Part shown: in pieces, positions 1 to 30,800 of the stretch | Numbering within the stretch: position 1 is the stretch's first letter | Layout of the letters: each line of letters starts with the position of its first letter | Assembly (NCBI GenBank): GCA_964023275.1 | Contig: OZ029926.1 | Location: forward strand, 26,435,568 to 26,499,567 | From: Norana najaformis | Lineage: Eukaryota > Annelida > Clitellata > Crassiclitellata > Hormogastridae | Reading direction: 5' to 3' | DNA: 64,000 nucleotides | The notes under the pieces: generated by a model | Seen by the model: only the letters and a program-made list of their open reading frames with translations | Database searches by the model: none | What the model was told of the DNA's origin: nothing | Translations under genes and position numbers: made by a program

Positions 1-249
1 ATGTCTCTTCGTCCATCTGATTCCATCAGTGACGCCAGTTCCCCCGTCTCCACCTTTCTCTTCTTTGCAGGTCTCTGTCTTCCTCTATGCCTCTCTGAGG
101 TCTTTCCAGCTGTCATGTCTGCCTGACCTCCATCTATTTCCCTGTTCCTATCCCTCTCTAACACTCAACTATGCCACAATAATCTTTCTTCCCCATTTCT
201 CCCTGTATTTCTGGCTATCTTCCAAATAACACACGTACAGCTGACTAAC
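1..249. other. Intronic stretch of the ABC transporter at the left edge
   Basis: Pyrimidine-rich on the plus strand with no convincing exon on either strand. It follows the GTTAGT donor of the exon 250-353, so it is read as the next intron. Confidence 0.5.
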
Positions 250-18488
<18,239 letters not shown>

Positions 18489-18998
18489 CTGAAACACAAA
18501 GTGAAATGTTTTCTACGTCTTTGCTCCTTTGATACCCAAAATTATGCAGTTTTCAATATCACCTTAGAATTTTAAAAGAAGTAATTTACCTGTTTATTTA
18601 ATATTTTCTTAAAAGAATTAGTTGTTTTTGTATTTTGTTTTGTTTGTGAGTATATGTTGCTGGTTGCGCACAATGGAAACGGCAACGCTCCAGAGAGCAG
18701 CACGCCACAGATGATGACGATGATGATTATGAGTGTGTGTATGTATGTGGATCCATGTTGTCTGGTAGAAGTTTCCGATCGACGAGCAGCTACACTCGAG
18801 TAGTTCATTCTTCCACACATTTTGCCAGGATCGCATATATGATCTACTATGGATGGGTGACACACGCAATTATCGACTGAATAATTTGGGACCCTAAAAC
18901 GATTACTGACTAATCACTGCTCCAATCTATACCGCCTCCCATAGACTGATAATAAACTAAAATATACAGGATCTAATGTGGTAAATACCCAACATAAG

Positions 18999-19270
18999 TT
19001 ATGTTCTGGGTAAACGAGCATTTTCGGTGGCTGGACCAAAATTCTGGAACTCCCTCCTTGTGTCTGTTCGTACTGCTCAGTCGCTTCTGTCATTTCGTTC
19101 TCAACTTAAAACTTACCTGTTTCAAATTGCTTATCCACCATAGGCTGCCTCTCTGTCGTGCGGCCTGCCCTTCTGGATATCGACCTGATTGTGGCTTGGT
19201 TTTGGTGTGTCATCGGTTGATGCCTTTATGCATTAGACACCGGCGCATTAGTAGTTGCTTATTATTATTT
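18999..19270 (+). mobile_element. CR1/L2-like LINE 3' end, solo fragment
   Basis: About 270 bases closely match the 3' end of the LINE at 19825-22411 (its 22134-22400 part): [18 protein letters not shown] region, then the 3' UTR with GATATCGACCTGATTG and a TTATTATT tail. It is 5'-truncated and has frameshifts relative to the longer copy, so it is a separate dead insertion of the same family. Confidence 0.88.
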
Positions 19271-19662
19271 TTAACCTGAGGTAGGTATAACCCTCAGGTG
19301 GTGAAAACATTAGTCCGGAGACATTAATGAGCATCTGGAACGTTATTATCATTATGTCAAAAATGATGGGCATCCATCAGCCCAACCACATGATGTCATC
19401 CGATGAAATGAAGCCGCTCGGTCAATCGACTGCTTACCATATTTATTCTAACTTGCTAAGGCTGGTCGTCATACGGAAATAATACTCTGTGTTAATTGTG
19501 ACAATGTTTCATTTCAATCACGGACGCAATTGAAGGAAATTTATTTAAAGCGTCGTTTGCAGCCATAGGCTGAAAATGGAAAACACAGCATCCCTGCATA
19601 TTATTTCGGGTCTTCTAAAGAGTTGTAACAACTGGTCAGCGGTGGCGCCGGTCAGTTCTCAA

Positions 19663-19735
19663 CCGTAATTCGTAATCGTAATTTCTACATCGCTCAACGA
19701 AAGCCTCGGCATGGGGCCAAGATTATTCACAGGAG
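19663..19735 (-). repeat. SINE-like repeat A, degenerate copy
   Basis: Contains CGTAATCGTAATTTCTACATCGCTCAACGAAAGC, the antisense of the repeat-A tail seen at 41749 and 42735. The rest of the element is not recognisable. Confidence 0.5.
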
Positions 19736-19824
19736 CTCGTGGTGGGGCTTTGTACTTAGGTGGACCAAGATTGTAAGGTAATCTATTAAGCTAGCCGAAA
19801 GTTCTACATCTCCAAAAACTGTGG

Positions 19825-22411
19825 ATGGCTTTGAATAAATTACTACACAGAGAGAAATTAAATTCATCTTTTGGCGTGTTCTGTGCTACCCAAGAGCTAG
19901 CCAGTAAATTTTTGACCTTCTTTTCTGATAAGATTTCTGGTATAAGGCTGAAATTTAATGGTTATTTGTTATGTGATAAATTTCTTCTTCCTAGTTCTTC
20001 TCCTCCAGTCTTGGATTACTTTCTGCCAACAACTCTTGCGGAGGTCCGCAGACTCATATTTTCTTCACCTGACAAAACCTCTCTCCTAGACACCATTCCC
20101 ACTTCTTACCTAAAAGAATGTTTTGATGTCCTTGGTCCAACCATTACATCAATTATCAATTTCTCATTGCTTGAGGGATCCTTTCCTTCTGGTTCTGCTC
20201 ATGCCATAGTTCATCCTCTGCTAAAGAAACCTTCTCTCGATCCAAGTAACCTGTCTAATTACAGACCCATCTCAACTTTGAATTTTATATCTAAAATTCT
20301 TGAACGGGTAGTTTTGAATCGTATGCAAGCTCACCTTTCTTCCAACCCACTAATTTCTCCATTTCAGTCTGCATACCGTAAATTTCATTCAACAGAATCT
20401 GCCCTGCTTGCTGTTCATAACGACATCATGTGCTCCATGGATAAGGGTAAGGTGACTGCACTTGTTCTCCTTGATTTGTCTGCTGCCTTTGATACTATAA
20501 TATGAATGTTTCTGGTGCAATACCAGTTACTATATGAGGTTTCGCGTCCAGAGCGCATTATTCAGTTTCCTTCATAGTTTATTGTCATTCTTCAATGTCT
20601 GACAACGCGAGTATGATTTTCTAGTTCAATCAGAGTTACACTACGGAGCGGGCAATGATGACATTAGCCTACGACGAACCTTAAAATGTAATTCTACCCA
20701 TAAATATTGCTATAGCGCCAGAAGACGCTAGACTTTATAAAAGCCTACATTTAAACTGATTCTAGCTAGCTCTTACAGCGAACCCTGAGTTCGACCGTCT
20801 TCTGTCGCGTCCAGAGCTTGACTCACTTCTCTCGCGTCTAAGCGGACTCTTTACTCAGCGTGGTCTTTCTGCGTATCTCTCCCTGTATCTGTATCCGTCT
20901 GTCTTCCTGTCTCTATTGCAACTGGTTGTGCAATCGCTTTCCGGGTGGGCCGGTTGACTCACTACCAGTTATCAGTCCCATTTCTCTGTCTGAACAAACC
21001 AATTAATCAGGCGTCCTACCCCTACTTCGTTGGCACGTCCAGGCGTTGATATCAGTTGATGTTTCTGCACTAGCTGTGCCCTCTCTCCATCCTAAACTCC
21101 AACGAACTTCAAGAACTGCTAAACTGAGTGAGTCTGGTAATACTTTCATACGTACTCAAATTAACTTGGTGATAATACTGTCGACCACACTCTCCTTTTG
21201 CATCGTCTTCAACATTGGTTTGGAGTTTCTGATCCTGCCCTACACTGGTTTGCTACTTACCTCACCCTCGCACTCAATCTGTATTTTTAAATGGGCATTA
21301 TTCAGCTAGTGCCTCGTTGACTTGTGCGTTCCGCAGGGTTCTGTACTTGGTCCTCTTTTGTTTACATTATACACCACACCTCTAGGTACTCTGCTAGACA
21401 ATCGTTCACTGGGATATCATTTCTATGCTGATGACACCCAAATCTACATCTCATTTGACAGTTTGACTTGTCACTCAACTGTGCAATTGTTGTCTGATGC
21501 CTTTGAAGAGCTGCAGTCTTGGATAGCAGCAAATAAACTTCTCCTTAACCCCTCGAAAACTGAATTTCTACTGCTAGACACTCCTCAGCAAATTAAGAAA
21601 TTCGAATGGCTTAAATCTGTAAAACTGGGTGATTCACTCATTGAGATGATTGATACTGCTCGTGACTTGGGTGTTGTTTTCGATTCAACCATGTCCCTCA
21701 CAAACTATGTAAATGGTATTTGTAAGTCATCATATATGTATATTCGAGACATACGCAGAATTAGGCATTATGTCCCCATGTCTTCCAGAATATCCTTAGC
21801 TAACGCATTGATCTCCAGTCGTCTTGACTATCGTAACTCCATTCTTGTTGGTATCACTGACTCAAACATGCAGAAACTCCAAAGAGTTCTGAACTCCTTG
21901 GCTAGAGCCATAACAAATACTTCTAAATATGAGCTTATAAGCCCTGTGCTTAAATCTTTACATTGGCCTCCTGTTCAGCAAAGGATTTGTTTCAAATTAG
22001 GACTTACAGTTTATAAAACATTGAACTGTGGCCAACCACAATACTTGAAATCAATCCTTATTCCCCAGACTTACCATTATTCTGCAAGGTCATCTGATTG
22101 TCTTTCTCTGGTCATACCTTGGGCTAGAACTGTTCTTGGTAAACGAGCATTTTCGGTTGCTGGACCAAAATTTTGGAATTCCCTCCCTGTGTCTGTTCGT
22201 TCAGCTCAGTCGCTCCCGTCATTTCGTTCTCAACTTAAAACTTACCTGTTTCAGATTGCTTATCCACCATAGGCTGCCTCTTTGTCGTGCGGACTGACCT
22301 TCTGGATATCGACCTGATTGTGGCTTGGTTTTGGTGTGCCATCGGTTGATGCCTTGTGCATTAGACACTGGCGCATTAGAAGTTGCTAATTATTATTATT
22401 ATTATTGTTAT
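19825..22411 (+). mobile_element. CR1/L2-like LINE, reverse-transcriptase region, interrupted and dead
   Basis: The first part (19825-20505) encodes the RT fingers and palm: NYRPISTLNFISKILERVV, FQSAYRKFHSTESALL, and VLLDLSAAFDT. The second part (21322-22272) has [12 protein letters not shown], the catalytic [11 protein letters not shown], thumb sequence and the CR1-type C-terminus [13 protein letters not shown]. Between them the DHTLLLHRLQHWFG block (from about 21178) is present but out of frame, and about 680 unrelated bases split the AAFDT-VDH sequence. The 3' UTR ends in an ATT-rich tail at about 22411. The endonuclease domain is absent, so the copy is 5'-truncated. The RT family is clear; the exact clade (CR1, L2 or Crack) is not. 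Confidence 0.88.
20497..21174. mobile_element. Unidentified 678-bp insertion inside the CR1/L2-like LINE
   Basis: Splits the LINE coding sequence exactly between Thr and Val-Asp-His codons. ATACT occurs on both sides (20492-20496 and 21175-21179), fitting a 5-bp target duplication. It contains TTTATAAAAG near 20733 and CGCGTC motifs, and lacks obvious terminal inverted repeats and coding sequence. A solo LTR or LTR fragment is possible. The lack of TG...CA ends is against it. Confidence 0.5.
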
Positions 22412-22440
22412 TATTAATGCACAAAGCATTATGATCGCTT

Positions 22441-22986
22441 CAAGTAAGTAAGTAAGTAAGTAAGTATATTCTTTATTAACCAATAGCTAATCGCACATCG
22501 GTTTACAAGTATTTAAGAATACAAGAAAACTTAATATTCATACAACATCCTAAAAATAAAACATTTACGCGTTAAATTGTCAGCAGGAGGAATAATACGA
22601 TCATGGGTGTGGGGCCGTAGAGAATAACTGAGGGTTTTAACTGGTGGCAGCAGCTGATGTAAGCCATGAGTTGGATTGTTCAAGATTGCTTTAAAGAGAC
22701 GAGCATCGGTTATGCCACAGAGTTCATCGAACGTTGTGGAGTCCCCAGGAAGATAGCGGAGACGCACAAGTCTCCGCATCAAAGCCTGGAGCCGAGCCCT
22801 GGCCTGTGCCCCATCATAGCCCCACCACACGGGAGAGGCGTACAGCATCCTGGCCAGTGTTGTGGCTCCGACAACGTCGTAGAGCCGAAGGCCAGTTGGG
22901 CCATGTGCTACAAGATTTAGTATGGCATATAAAGACTGACGCGCCTGACTATGAATCCGATCAATATGAGAATCAAAATTTAACAT
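22441..22986 (-). mobile_element. Second LINE family, RT C-terminal fragment, opposite strand
   Basis: Minus-strand ORF of 151 codons (22531-22986) encodes a LINE C-terminal block: HSQARQSLYAILNL, ATTLARMLYASPVWWG, RLVRLRYLPGDS, HGLHQLLPPVKTLSYSLRP and PPADNLTRKCFIFRM. Its 3' end carries an AAGT simple repeat (22441-22466, ACTT in element sense). It lies tail-to-tail with the CR1/L2-like LINE that ends at 22411. It is 5'-truncated. Confidence 0.8.
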
Positions 22987-23094
22987 ACTCGATAGGGTGA
23001 TACCGTAGTTAAAAATCCAAGTCCACTGGAGAAGCTCAGTCGCAATCCAACAAGGTCAAACAAAGGTCAGGATATATTATGATTTTACTGCAAT

Positions 23095-23516
23095 TTTTTT
23101 AGCTTTCATACTTAGAGCATGTGCTATGAAAGAGTGGAGACCGCTTAGAGAAAGACCTGCTACTGGAACAGCCTCCCTTTAAACATTCGTTCATTACCAT
23201 TAATTTAGTCTAACTCAACATTCATTTTCTGTTCACCTTAATAAATATGACGCACTTGTTTAGGTCGGTTGGACAGCCTTTTGGGAGGTGCTTGAATGGC
23301 GCTATATAAATGTCTGTTACACTGATTTACATTACATCATTCAAGATACACGTCCTGGATTCCGAGCTCGGGAAGATACAAGATGATCGATAACATCAAG
23401 TCGTGGACGGAATTATTGTTCGACCAGTTGTTAGAGGAGACAAAGGCAGAAGAAGGTGACACAAAATTGTCCGCGGTGCAGCTAATCCTCGACTCGAGGA
23501 CGGTTGAAGACAAGAC
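23095..23516 (+). mobile_element. RTE-like LINE C-terminal fragment, degenerate
   Basis: Encodes remnants of a GHVL-type block (near 23100-23140), then, in better shape, ...DNIKSWTELLFDQLLEE near 23385-23440. Nucleotide similarity to 36241-36425 is clear (AAAATTGTCC and GGTTGAAGACAAG at both). A short GGCGCTATATAAATGT repeat (near 23306) lies inside it. Confidence 0.65.
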
Positions 23517-23872
23517 TGCAATTTTTATAATTTAGAAAAAATATTCTTGAGGCTAATATATATATATATATATTATTAAGTTTTGTTTCATATATTTCAT
23601 CATCCTGTGATACAAACTGCTAAGAGAATGGCTGCGGTGTTTGAAGGATCTGAGATCCGCTAAAAACCTGAACTAACGGCACAACTGATACGTGAACACT
23701 ACGGATAGCAGTTTTCAAAGCAAACATTCAAATAGATACTGTGAATTGACGGACGGCTTTTTCAAACACCCATCATGTGTTTTCCAGTATCTCCTGACCA
23801 TTAACCCTTTGCAGCTCAGTGTCGACTACTCCTTCATATTGCACAAAGAACCGTTTTCCTTTAGTCGACCTG

Positions 23873-23876
<4 letters not shown>

Positions 23877-23946
<70 letters not shown>
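23877..23946. repeat. CT then AT dinucleotide microsatellite
   Basis: About 20 CT repeats followed directly by about 14 AT repeats. Confidence 0.95.
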
Positions 23947-23951
<5 letters not shown>

Positions 23952-24800
23952 TGTCTCCTTCTCTCCTGGGGAGGGGTCAGCCGCTGTATGCTCAGTGTAC
24001 ACAATTCATAGTGGGTCACTGGATAGTGACTCAATGCTCGATGAAAAACCGTCTTCAGCGGTGGTTGTCGGAACAAGGAGCAATCTGAATTCGAGAGAAC
24101 CAAGGTATCTGAGGAGAACGGCAGCAGCCATATAGTCCCCTCCCATTGAACTGTGAGTGCAAAGAGTGGCTGGCCCCTATACACTGCGAAGGCGCTAGAC
24201 TAGTCAGAAAAAACGGAAGTTTCTTAGAAACAGAATTCTTAACACAGACTAATTGTAAACGACAAACAGTATTGCTTCTGTGGAATGTAAAAACTGGTAA
24301 GTAAACTAGAAGAGTAATCAGATGACAATCTCAGTGCCAGCAAAACAACACCAGCAGCAAACTGCTAAAGTAAAACTAAGACATGCAACTTATCACCTGT
24401 GACAACTGCAGGAATAACAACAGCTGTTGCCACAGCAACAACAGCATCCAGAGTCATGACCAAGCATCAAGTGTTGGGGGGATTTCACACATACTGTCAG
24501 ATGTTCAAGTTGATTTAAATATAACCCCAACACGTACACAGAGTGAAGTATCTAACTGGTCTGCCAGGGAGATGTGAGGATCAAACCCCACAGCTCCCTG
24601 TGGCCTCACATTCACTGTAGCAACTCTTGTTATTGCTTTCAATTAAACAGCAGACATCAAAGTTTGTCAAAAAGTCTGTATTACTAGTCTTAAATAATTC
24701 CCTCCATAAGAAAAAAACTATGAAACTCAGGTTAGCAATTAGAAAATCATCAGTTCACTAATTCACCAAGTCCTCTAGAAACGAAGGAACTCGGCAGAAG

Positions 24801-27800
24801 TCAGTTGAGTGCTATTCGTTCTTGGCCGAGTAACGTCACCGTACTATCGCCAGCCATTGCCTGGTCAGTTTTTGTGTTTATGGCCAACGTCCCTCGCTTG
24901 TCCAACAGAACTGAATCGCCTTGGCTGCCACGTTCCGACAAACTCTGACCACCAGGACGCAGACTGTGGAGTCGCGTTTCGTAATGAATAAACATTGCCA
25001 CCTACACAAATGTTCATAAAACAAACCTCCGTCATTCACGCAGTCATTAATTTACTCAGACAGCATTTACCAAAACCGATTAAATTGACTTCAAAAGAGA
25101 TTAAATCTAAGGCCAAACTGATTTAAAATCTAAGGCCAATGTAGGTCATGCAATGCTTGGTTGTTGAGCCAAGCCTCACGTCATTGGCTGAGTAATACCT
25201 TGTCTTTCAACTGTTGGCATTTATGTAGAGCAACTGTAAACAGGAGAAGAGTATCGTTGAGCCAAGGAACGGAGCATTCCAACTGCAACAGCCAGACAAG
25301 ACACAACGATTAAGAAGGACAACATCTGTTAAAAAGGCAGAAAATATCTGTTAAAGAGACAAAATTATCTGTTTAAATTAGAGCTATTCTAACAAAAAGG
25401 ACACACTAAAGCCAAGTTTTAAATCTCTTGCATTCATCGAATCCATCAGCATCTTCCCACAGGCTGGAAATGTACAACACTCAATGCAACAATAAACAGA
25501 ACAGTTAAGACAGAAATTAAAATCTAGACAACCCAAAATAAGAATTGGTAATTTTTGATCCTCTCATTGTTATTTGTTAAATGGCTCAAAAAAGATCAGT
25601 AATCAACTTCATTCAATGCATCTTTTTCAAAACACCACAGACTCCTGAGGTGAAGGCCTGGTGCCACCAGGACTCCACAAGGAATAACAGAAGAATACCA
25701 TTAAACCTTAGTAGCAAAATCATAAGCATACATTTATTATACACTTAAAATGTGATATATATGCAGTTTCTTGATACATACAAAACACAGTTTGTCTTCA
25801 AAGGAAACCCACTAGTAGTGGTCTCGTGTTAACCATCTATAACGAATTCAACCTAGGTACATCTGATTACGATACAACCTATGATTATGACATGACCCAC
25901 GTGTTTCCAGCTAAGAGAAAAGAAATCGAATGGTCAGCATGAAACTAGCAACCTGATAGCGAGAAGCAATCTCAGTCCTGTTTTGTGGATTAGCGGTGAG
26001 ATGACAGACAGTGAGGATCAGCTTCTGCGCCTGGACAAAGAACGAAACAATTGTGTCCTGTGGAAGGGGAGGCTTGAACGCTTTCTGCAACCACAAAGAC
26101 AACGACTACTAACTCGACCACTCACTTCCAGACATTGAATACAGTCACAGCTGTCTAAATTTTAGTTTTTATTTGTGTTACGTAAGTGCAATTCCATTAA
26201 TTCCCGGACTCAAAAAACACTTGTCATCCAGAACAAATACACAATCGTAAACAGGCTATGCATCACTCTGCTACAAGTCTAATCTGAAATTTTATTTTCC
26301 AAGAACAGAGGTCTGGTAAAGAGACTACATGGAATTTAATGTCAGAAAGACAGAAAGGACTAACGTTGTTTGGATTTTTTATTAGTTCATCCAATGCTGG
26401 CATCTTTGGAAGAGAAAGACACTCTCTTCCCAGTTTCAGGTGGCTAATGATGTCATCCAAGAACTAGAAAACACAAAACAAGAAATACAATACCATGAAT
26501 CTTAGAGCCACGGAAGGCTTGTGAGCGATGTTTTAGGATTCACCGCATTCTAAGAAGTGATGGGTCATGGGGGTCCTGCTGCTGCTGCTGCTGCCAGGGG
26601 AATCACTTCTCTCTGCAAATAAATCGTTTCCGGTCAAAGGTAGACGTTCAAGTGATCAAGGAAAGGTCAGCCAAACATGTGAACACAAAAGATGGCATCA
26701 ACGTTGTACAGGTGTTAAGTGGTTCCCGAGTGGTTGACAGTTCGCCTCGTAATGTAGAGAATTCAAGTTCAAAGCTCCCCAAGAGATTACTATGAGGAAA
26801 ATCCTTAACAAACAATTTCTAAGCACTGTCGACTGATGCTTGTCATTAATATTGGTATCAGAAACATACAGGGATCAGTTTCTATGGAGGCTTCATTATC
26901 TGTTGTTATTGAGTTGCCAACTATTTCTGCATCAGAAATAGCCTCACGGGTGTCAATAGTAAGTAGGCAGCTGAAGGCAATTGGCTGTCACTTACAGACA
27001 AGACTTGCGTTCCGGATGTAAATGACGACATCTGTTCACGGTCGTCAATGGAAGACAAGGCAAACTGAAGGCGATTTCCTGCATCCTGAATCTAGAGACA
27101 TAATCAGACAAGGCATAAGAATCATCACCACACTCACTCCACACGCTATGATCCGTAAACATAGGAGAACAGATAAACCGTGATGAAAAATGTGACAAAC
27201 AACAAACAGAACAGATAGCAGAGCAGAACATTTTATTGCCAGGATAGTTAGTCACTGTTCAACAGAACTGACAAGTTAACTGAAACAATGCAGCAGGTGA
27301 TGGGTAAACGCTAGCGGGTCGTACGAGATCCGGTCCCCATCTTTAATTTGCCCTAAATAGGTAACAGCAGCAACAGTCATAAGATTTAGGTTAAATAGAA
27401 AGATGACCAGAGGCACAAAAATCAAGACAGAACTGCATCTCAAGAATTACTTAGAATTCAGAAACAGTTGGCAACTCAATAACAACAGATAATGAAGCGT
27501 CCGTAGAAACTGATCCCTGCTTAAATTGGTAACTGAGAGAATGCCGTTTGCTTGAAGTAATGGCAGAGACTAATATCAAGTGAGACTATAGCTCTCTTCA
27601 ACTGGCTGCATAGGCAACAAAACGGTTAACCACCCAGCTGAAAAGAACAGACGAGTACGAAACGTGTGAATACAGAAAGAGAACAACAATTAACAGGAAA
27701 AGTTGAGAATCAGGCAAACCGAGGCAACGACCAAAGCGATATAATGCTGAGCAAAATGCAGATGCTCAGCACATCTGAATAAGAACAGGGAAAAGAAATA

Positions 27801-30800
27801 CAGAACAGTCCAGAAGTGACATATTATGATGAAATGGCACGAATGCAGCGATTCACCTGTTGCAACTTCCAAGGCATCTCTGGATAGATTCGTGTCTGAT
27901 ATATGATCACTGGCTGCTTCTGAAGCCTCACACCAACATCCTAATCCAGACGAACAAAACATTAAAAATCAATTAATACACGTCATCCAACAGTCAATCA
28001 GATAACCAATCAGCCAGATAGTCAATCAGCCAACCAATGAGCTACTGGGTCAGTCAATCAGTCAGTCAGTCAGCTGGTCATTCAGCCAATCTGCCAAACA
28101 ATTAAAAACGCAATAATGCAGTAACAGAACTGATGGATGGATACTGACCGCTTCTGAGATAAGATCTCCACTGAGAGTGACCATACATTTTGACTGATAC
28201 GTTCCACTACAATCAACAGAATATTTAATCAGATGAAATCGTCGTTTTTCATCAGCTAAATTGGCAGCAGCCGAATCAGCAGTGGCCAAAGCAGGAACCG
28301 ACGGAGGCAGTGCAACCGTCCAACTGCATCTGATGGATGGCTAATTGGCTTCCATTTATCTTTCACATCAGCCAACTATTACTGCAAATGCAACGTCTTC
28401 ACTTTGTCTGTCTACGTTCCGTTACTTTGCCTTACCTAACATTACTTTACCTGCTCAATTAGCTTGCACAGCTGCTTACTTTACTGCTTCATTTATGTTA
28501 CATAAGTGGTTCACTTACTTTAACTTAACTGACCTTACCATACCATGCTGTAAATGTACTTCTGTACAACTGTTGGCAATCACTAACGACAGTTTTCCAA
28601 TTCCTTGAGCTGTCTCTTGCCTCAGCAGACAGAATAGTTTCACCATCCTGTCTCATCAGCTCCATCACTTCATTTTACACTTTCATCAGTTGACATGCAC
28701 AAGCGAAAGCAACATGCTAGCATCTACTCAGCTCAGGCCACACGGTTGCTACAGTAGATTGAGAGTCATGCAATCATTCAGAGCTAAACGTAAGATGCGT
28801 CCGTTTCAGGCCGCTTACCCACCATAGCTCAACTTCTGGTTTCTTCAACTTTTTGGGTTTCAACTGGGTTTCTCCAACTGGTTATGATTTTGACTACGAT
28901 TTCACATGAAGCGACTATCGACAGATACTTTATGCATTATTATATCGAAGCAAGAAGTCACTAGATTAGAACAGATATCTGACTTCATGCTCTGCAACAA
29001 TTTAATCCAGCACCTCCAAGTGGATTTACCTTCAAGAAGCACTTTTTCAATTACACTACAATTACATGACATCACAACACAACTCAATCATACATTACAG
29101 CCATCCATTACAAGTCTGATTTGTTATGCCAGCAGTACACCGAATAACTCTTCCATCCTAGGACATGCAGCACAAGCAGACAACTTGCAGTGACAGCATC
29201 CTCAGACAAAACGATCCAAGGGTCTAACGAAGAAGCAGAGGAAAACAAGAGGAAGGCTGAGAATAAATATGCTGGACTGTACAATGTCTGCTGGGCAAAG
29301 CAGCTGCTGAGGCAAGATATAGAGCATCTTAAGGAGTGGCAACAGTTGAAGAAGAGGGCATCATTCAAAGAAGAAGAAGAGATGAAGAGAAAGAACGAGA
29401 AGACGAAGAAGAAGAAGACATACCTTGGACAGGAAAGCAGAAATTTCTCTGGTTTAACTTGACATTCGGACACTGAAACCAACAGACAGACAAATTAAGC
29501 TAGAATACCGTTTACAAGACATAATATAAGCACCAGCTACAAATGCTCCTATTGTCCTTACTTACTGCCAGCCAAGCAATGTCAATGTTAGGATTTTATT
29601 TAACCTCAGACTTCATTTCATCTCTGCTGTTTTGTCTCATGGTCCAAGTACGAATCCAGGCAAGCGACAGATAAGTAATTAGTTTGCTATCAGCATTCTT
29701 CAACTGATGCCGCTCCAGCATTTAATCGTAAGCTTAAGATCACCAATGAACACTACTATTTAATAAAAATAACTGCTTGATGAGCATTTAGCCACTGTAG
29801 GGTCATTACGTGACCCATTCAAAGCAACACGAGATGAATCCATAGAGCTGTAGGTGCTCATTATGTAGATTGGCGCCAAATTCTGCAACTCCCTACACCA
29901 GCACAAAGACCTTGAAAATGTTAACAACATTCAGCCGGACATAATATCGCTGTCTGAAATCAGCTGATCCTTGTAAACTGGAAGACTGAGTTTTACCTGA
30001 ACACAAATTCCAGTCTCGACAGACAGACTGCTCTGAATCAGCTCGAGTCTCACCCCAGTCCTTTTGCTAAATTCCCTTGCAAAAGCTTCTGCTCCAAGAA
30101 ACGGTCAGAGCTGAGACAAAGGATGAACCGTGTCAGGCAGAAGAAGAGACCAATCACAGCTGAACCAGTTTCAATCATCACATCACAGGAATGTAAGTCA
30201 AATTCAACTGCACTGTCCTCTGTCCGAGACCAATTTGCTGTTAAGTTGACTCGAGAGAAGCATTTATAAAAAGCTGTCAAAAGCAGTGAATGTAAATCGA
30301 TTCGAGGAACATCAGATGAAAGTTCAACCACCGAGCAAGAGACAGCAGCGGCCTCACCATCCAGGACAGAAGGACTAAAGGCGGCAGAACAAAGGTCAAC
30401 CAGGCACACAGACAGATCCAGCAGCCACAGCAGAAGCAGCAGCAGCAGAACATAGCCAATTGATTCTGTCTCTTGCATTGATATATGGCAAAAACAGGGA
30501 AGAGGAAGAGAAAAGGAGGAGGAAGAAAAAGTAGCAGGATGAAGAGTAGGAAGAGGATGAAGTGGAGGAGGAGGAAGACAGGAGAAGGAGGAACAGGAGA
30601 AGGAGGAGGAGAGCATCAAAGGGCAGCTGTGAGGTTGACAGAAAACCAAAGATGTGCATGTAGGATGAGTAAATCAATAGCGGTTCAACAAAGCAGTAGA
30701 TGCCAACAAAGACGCAAAGTAGCCAATCAATAAGACGACATTAAGAAATGACAAAATGTCAAATCTAAACGCCACAAGAGAAACAAGAAAACTAACCACC

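Noticed and set aside
24005..24132. Minus-strand ORF starting MAAAVLLRYLGSLEF, considered as a first exon of the transporter
   Set aside because: No good donor or phase link across 5.5 kb of LINE sequence; it also overlaps sequence next to a microsatellite.
29190..29462. Plus-strand Lys/Glu-rich ORF resembling a coiled coil
   Set aside because: Purine-rich low-complexity DNA inside a ROGDI intron, on the opposite strand, with no partner exons.
30050..30677. Minus-strand ORF of 199 codons with hydrophobic and Ser-rich segments
   Set aside because: Lies in the long ROGDI intron, has low-complexity CTC/TCC sequence and no splice-consistent link to ROGDI or to any domain.
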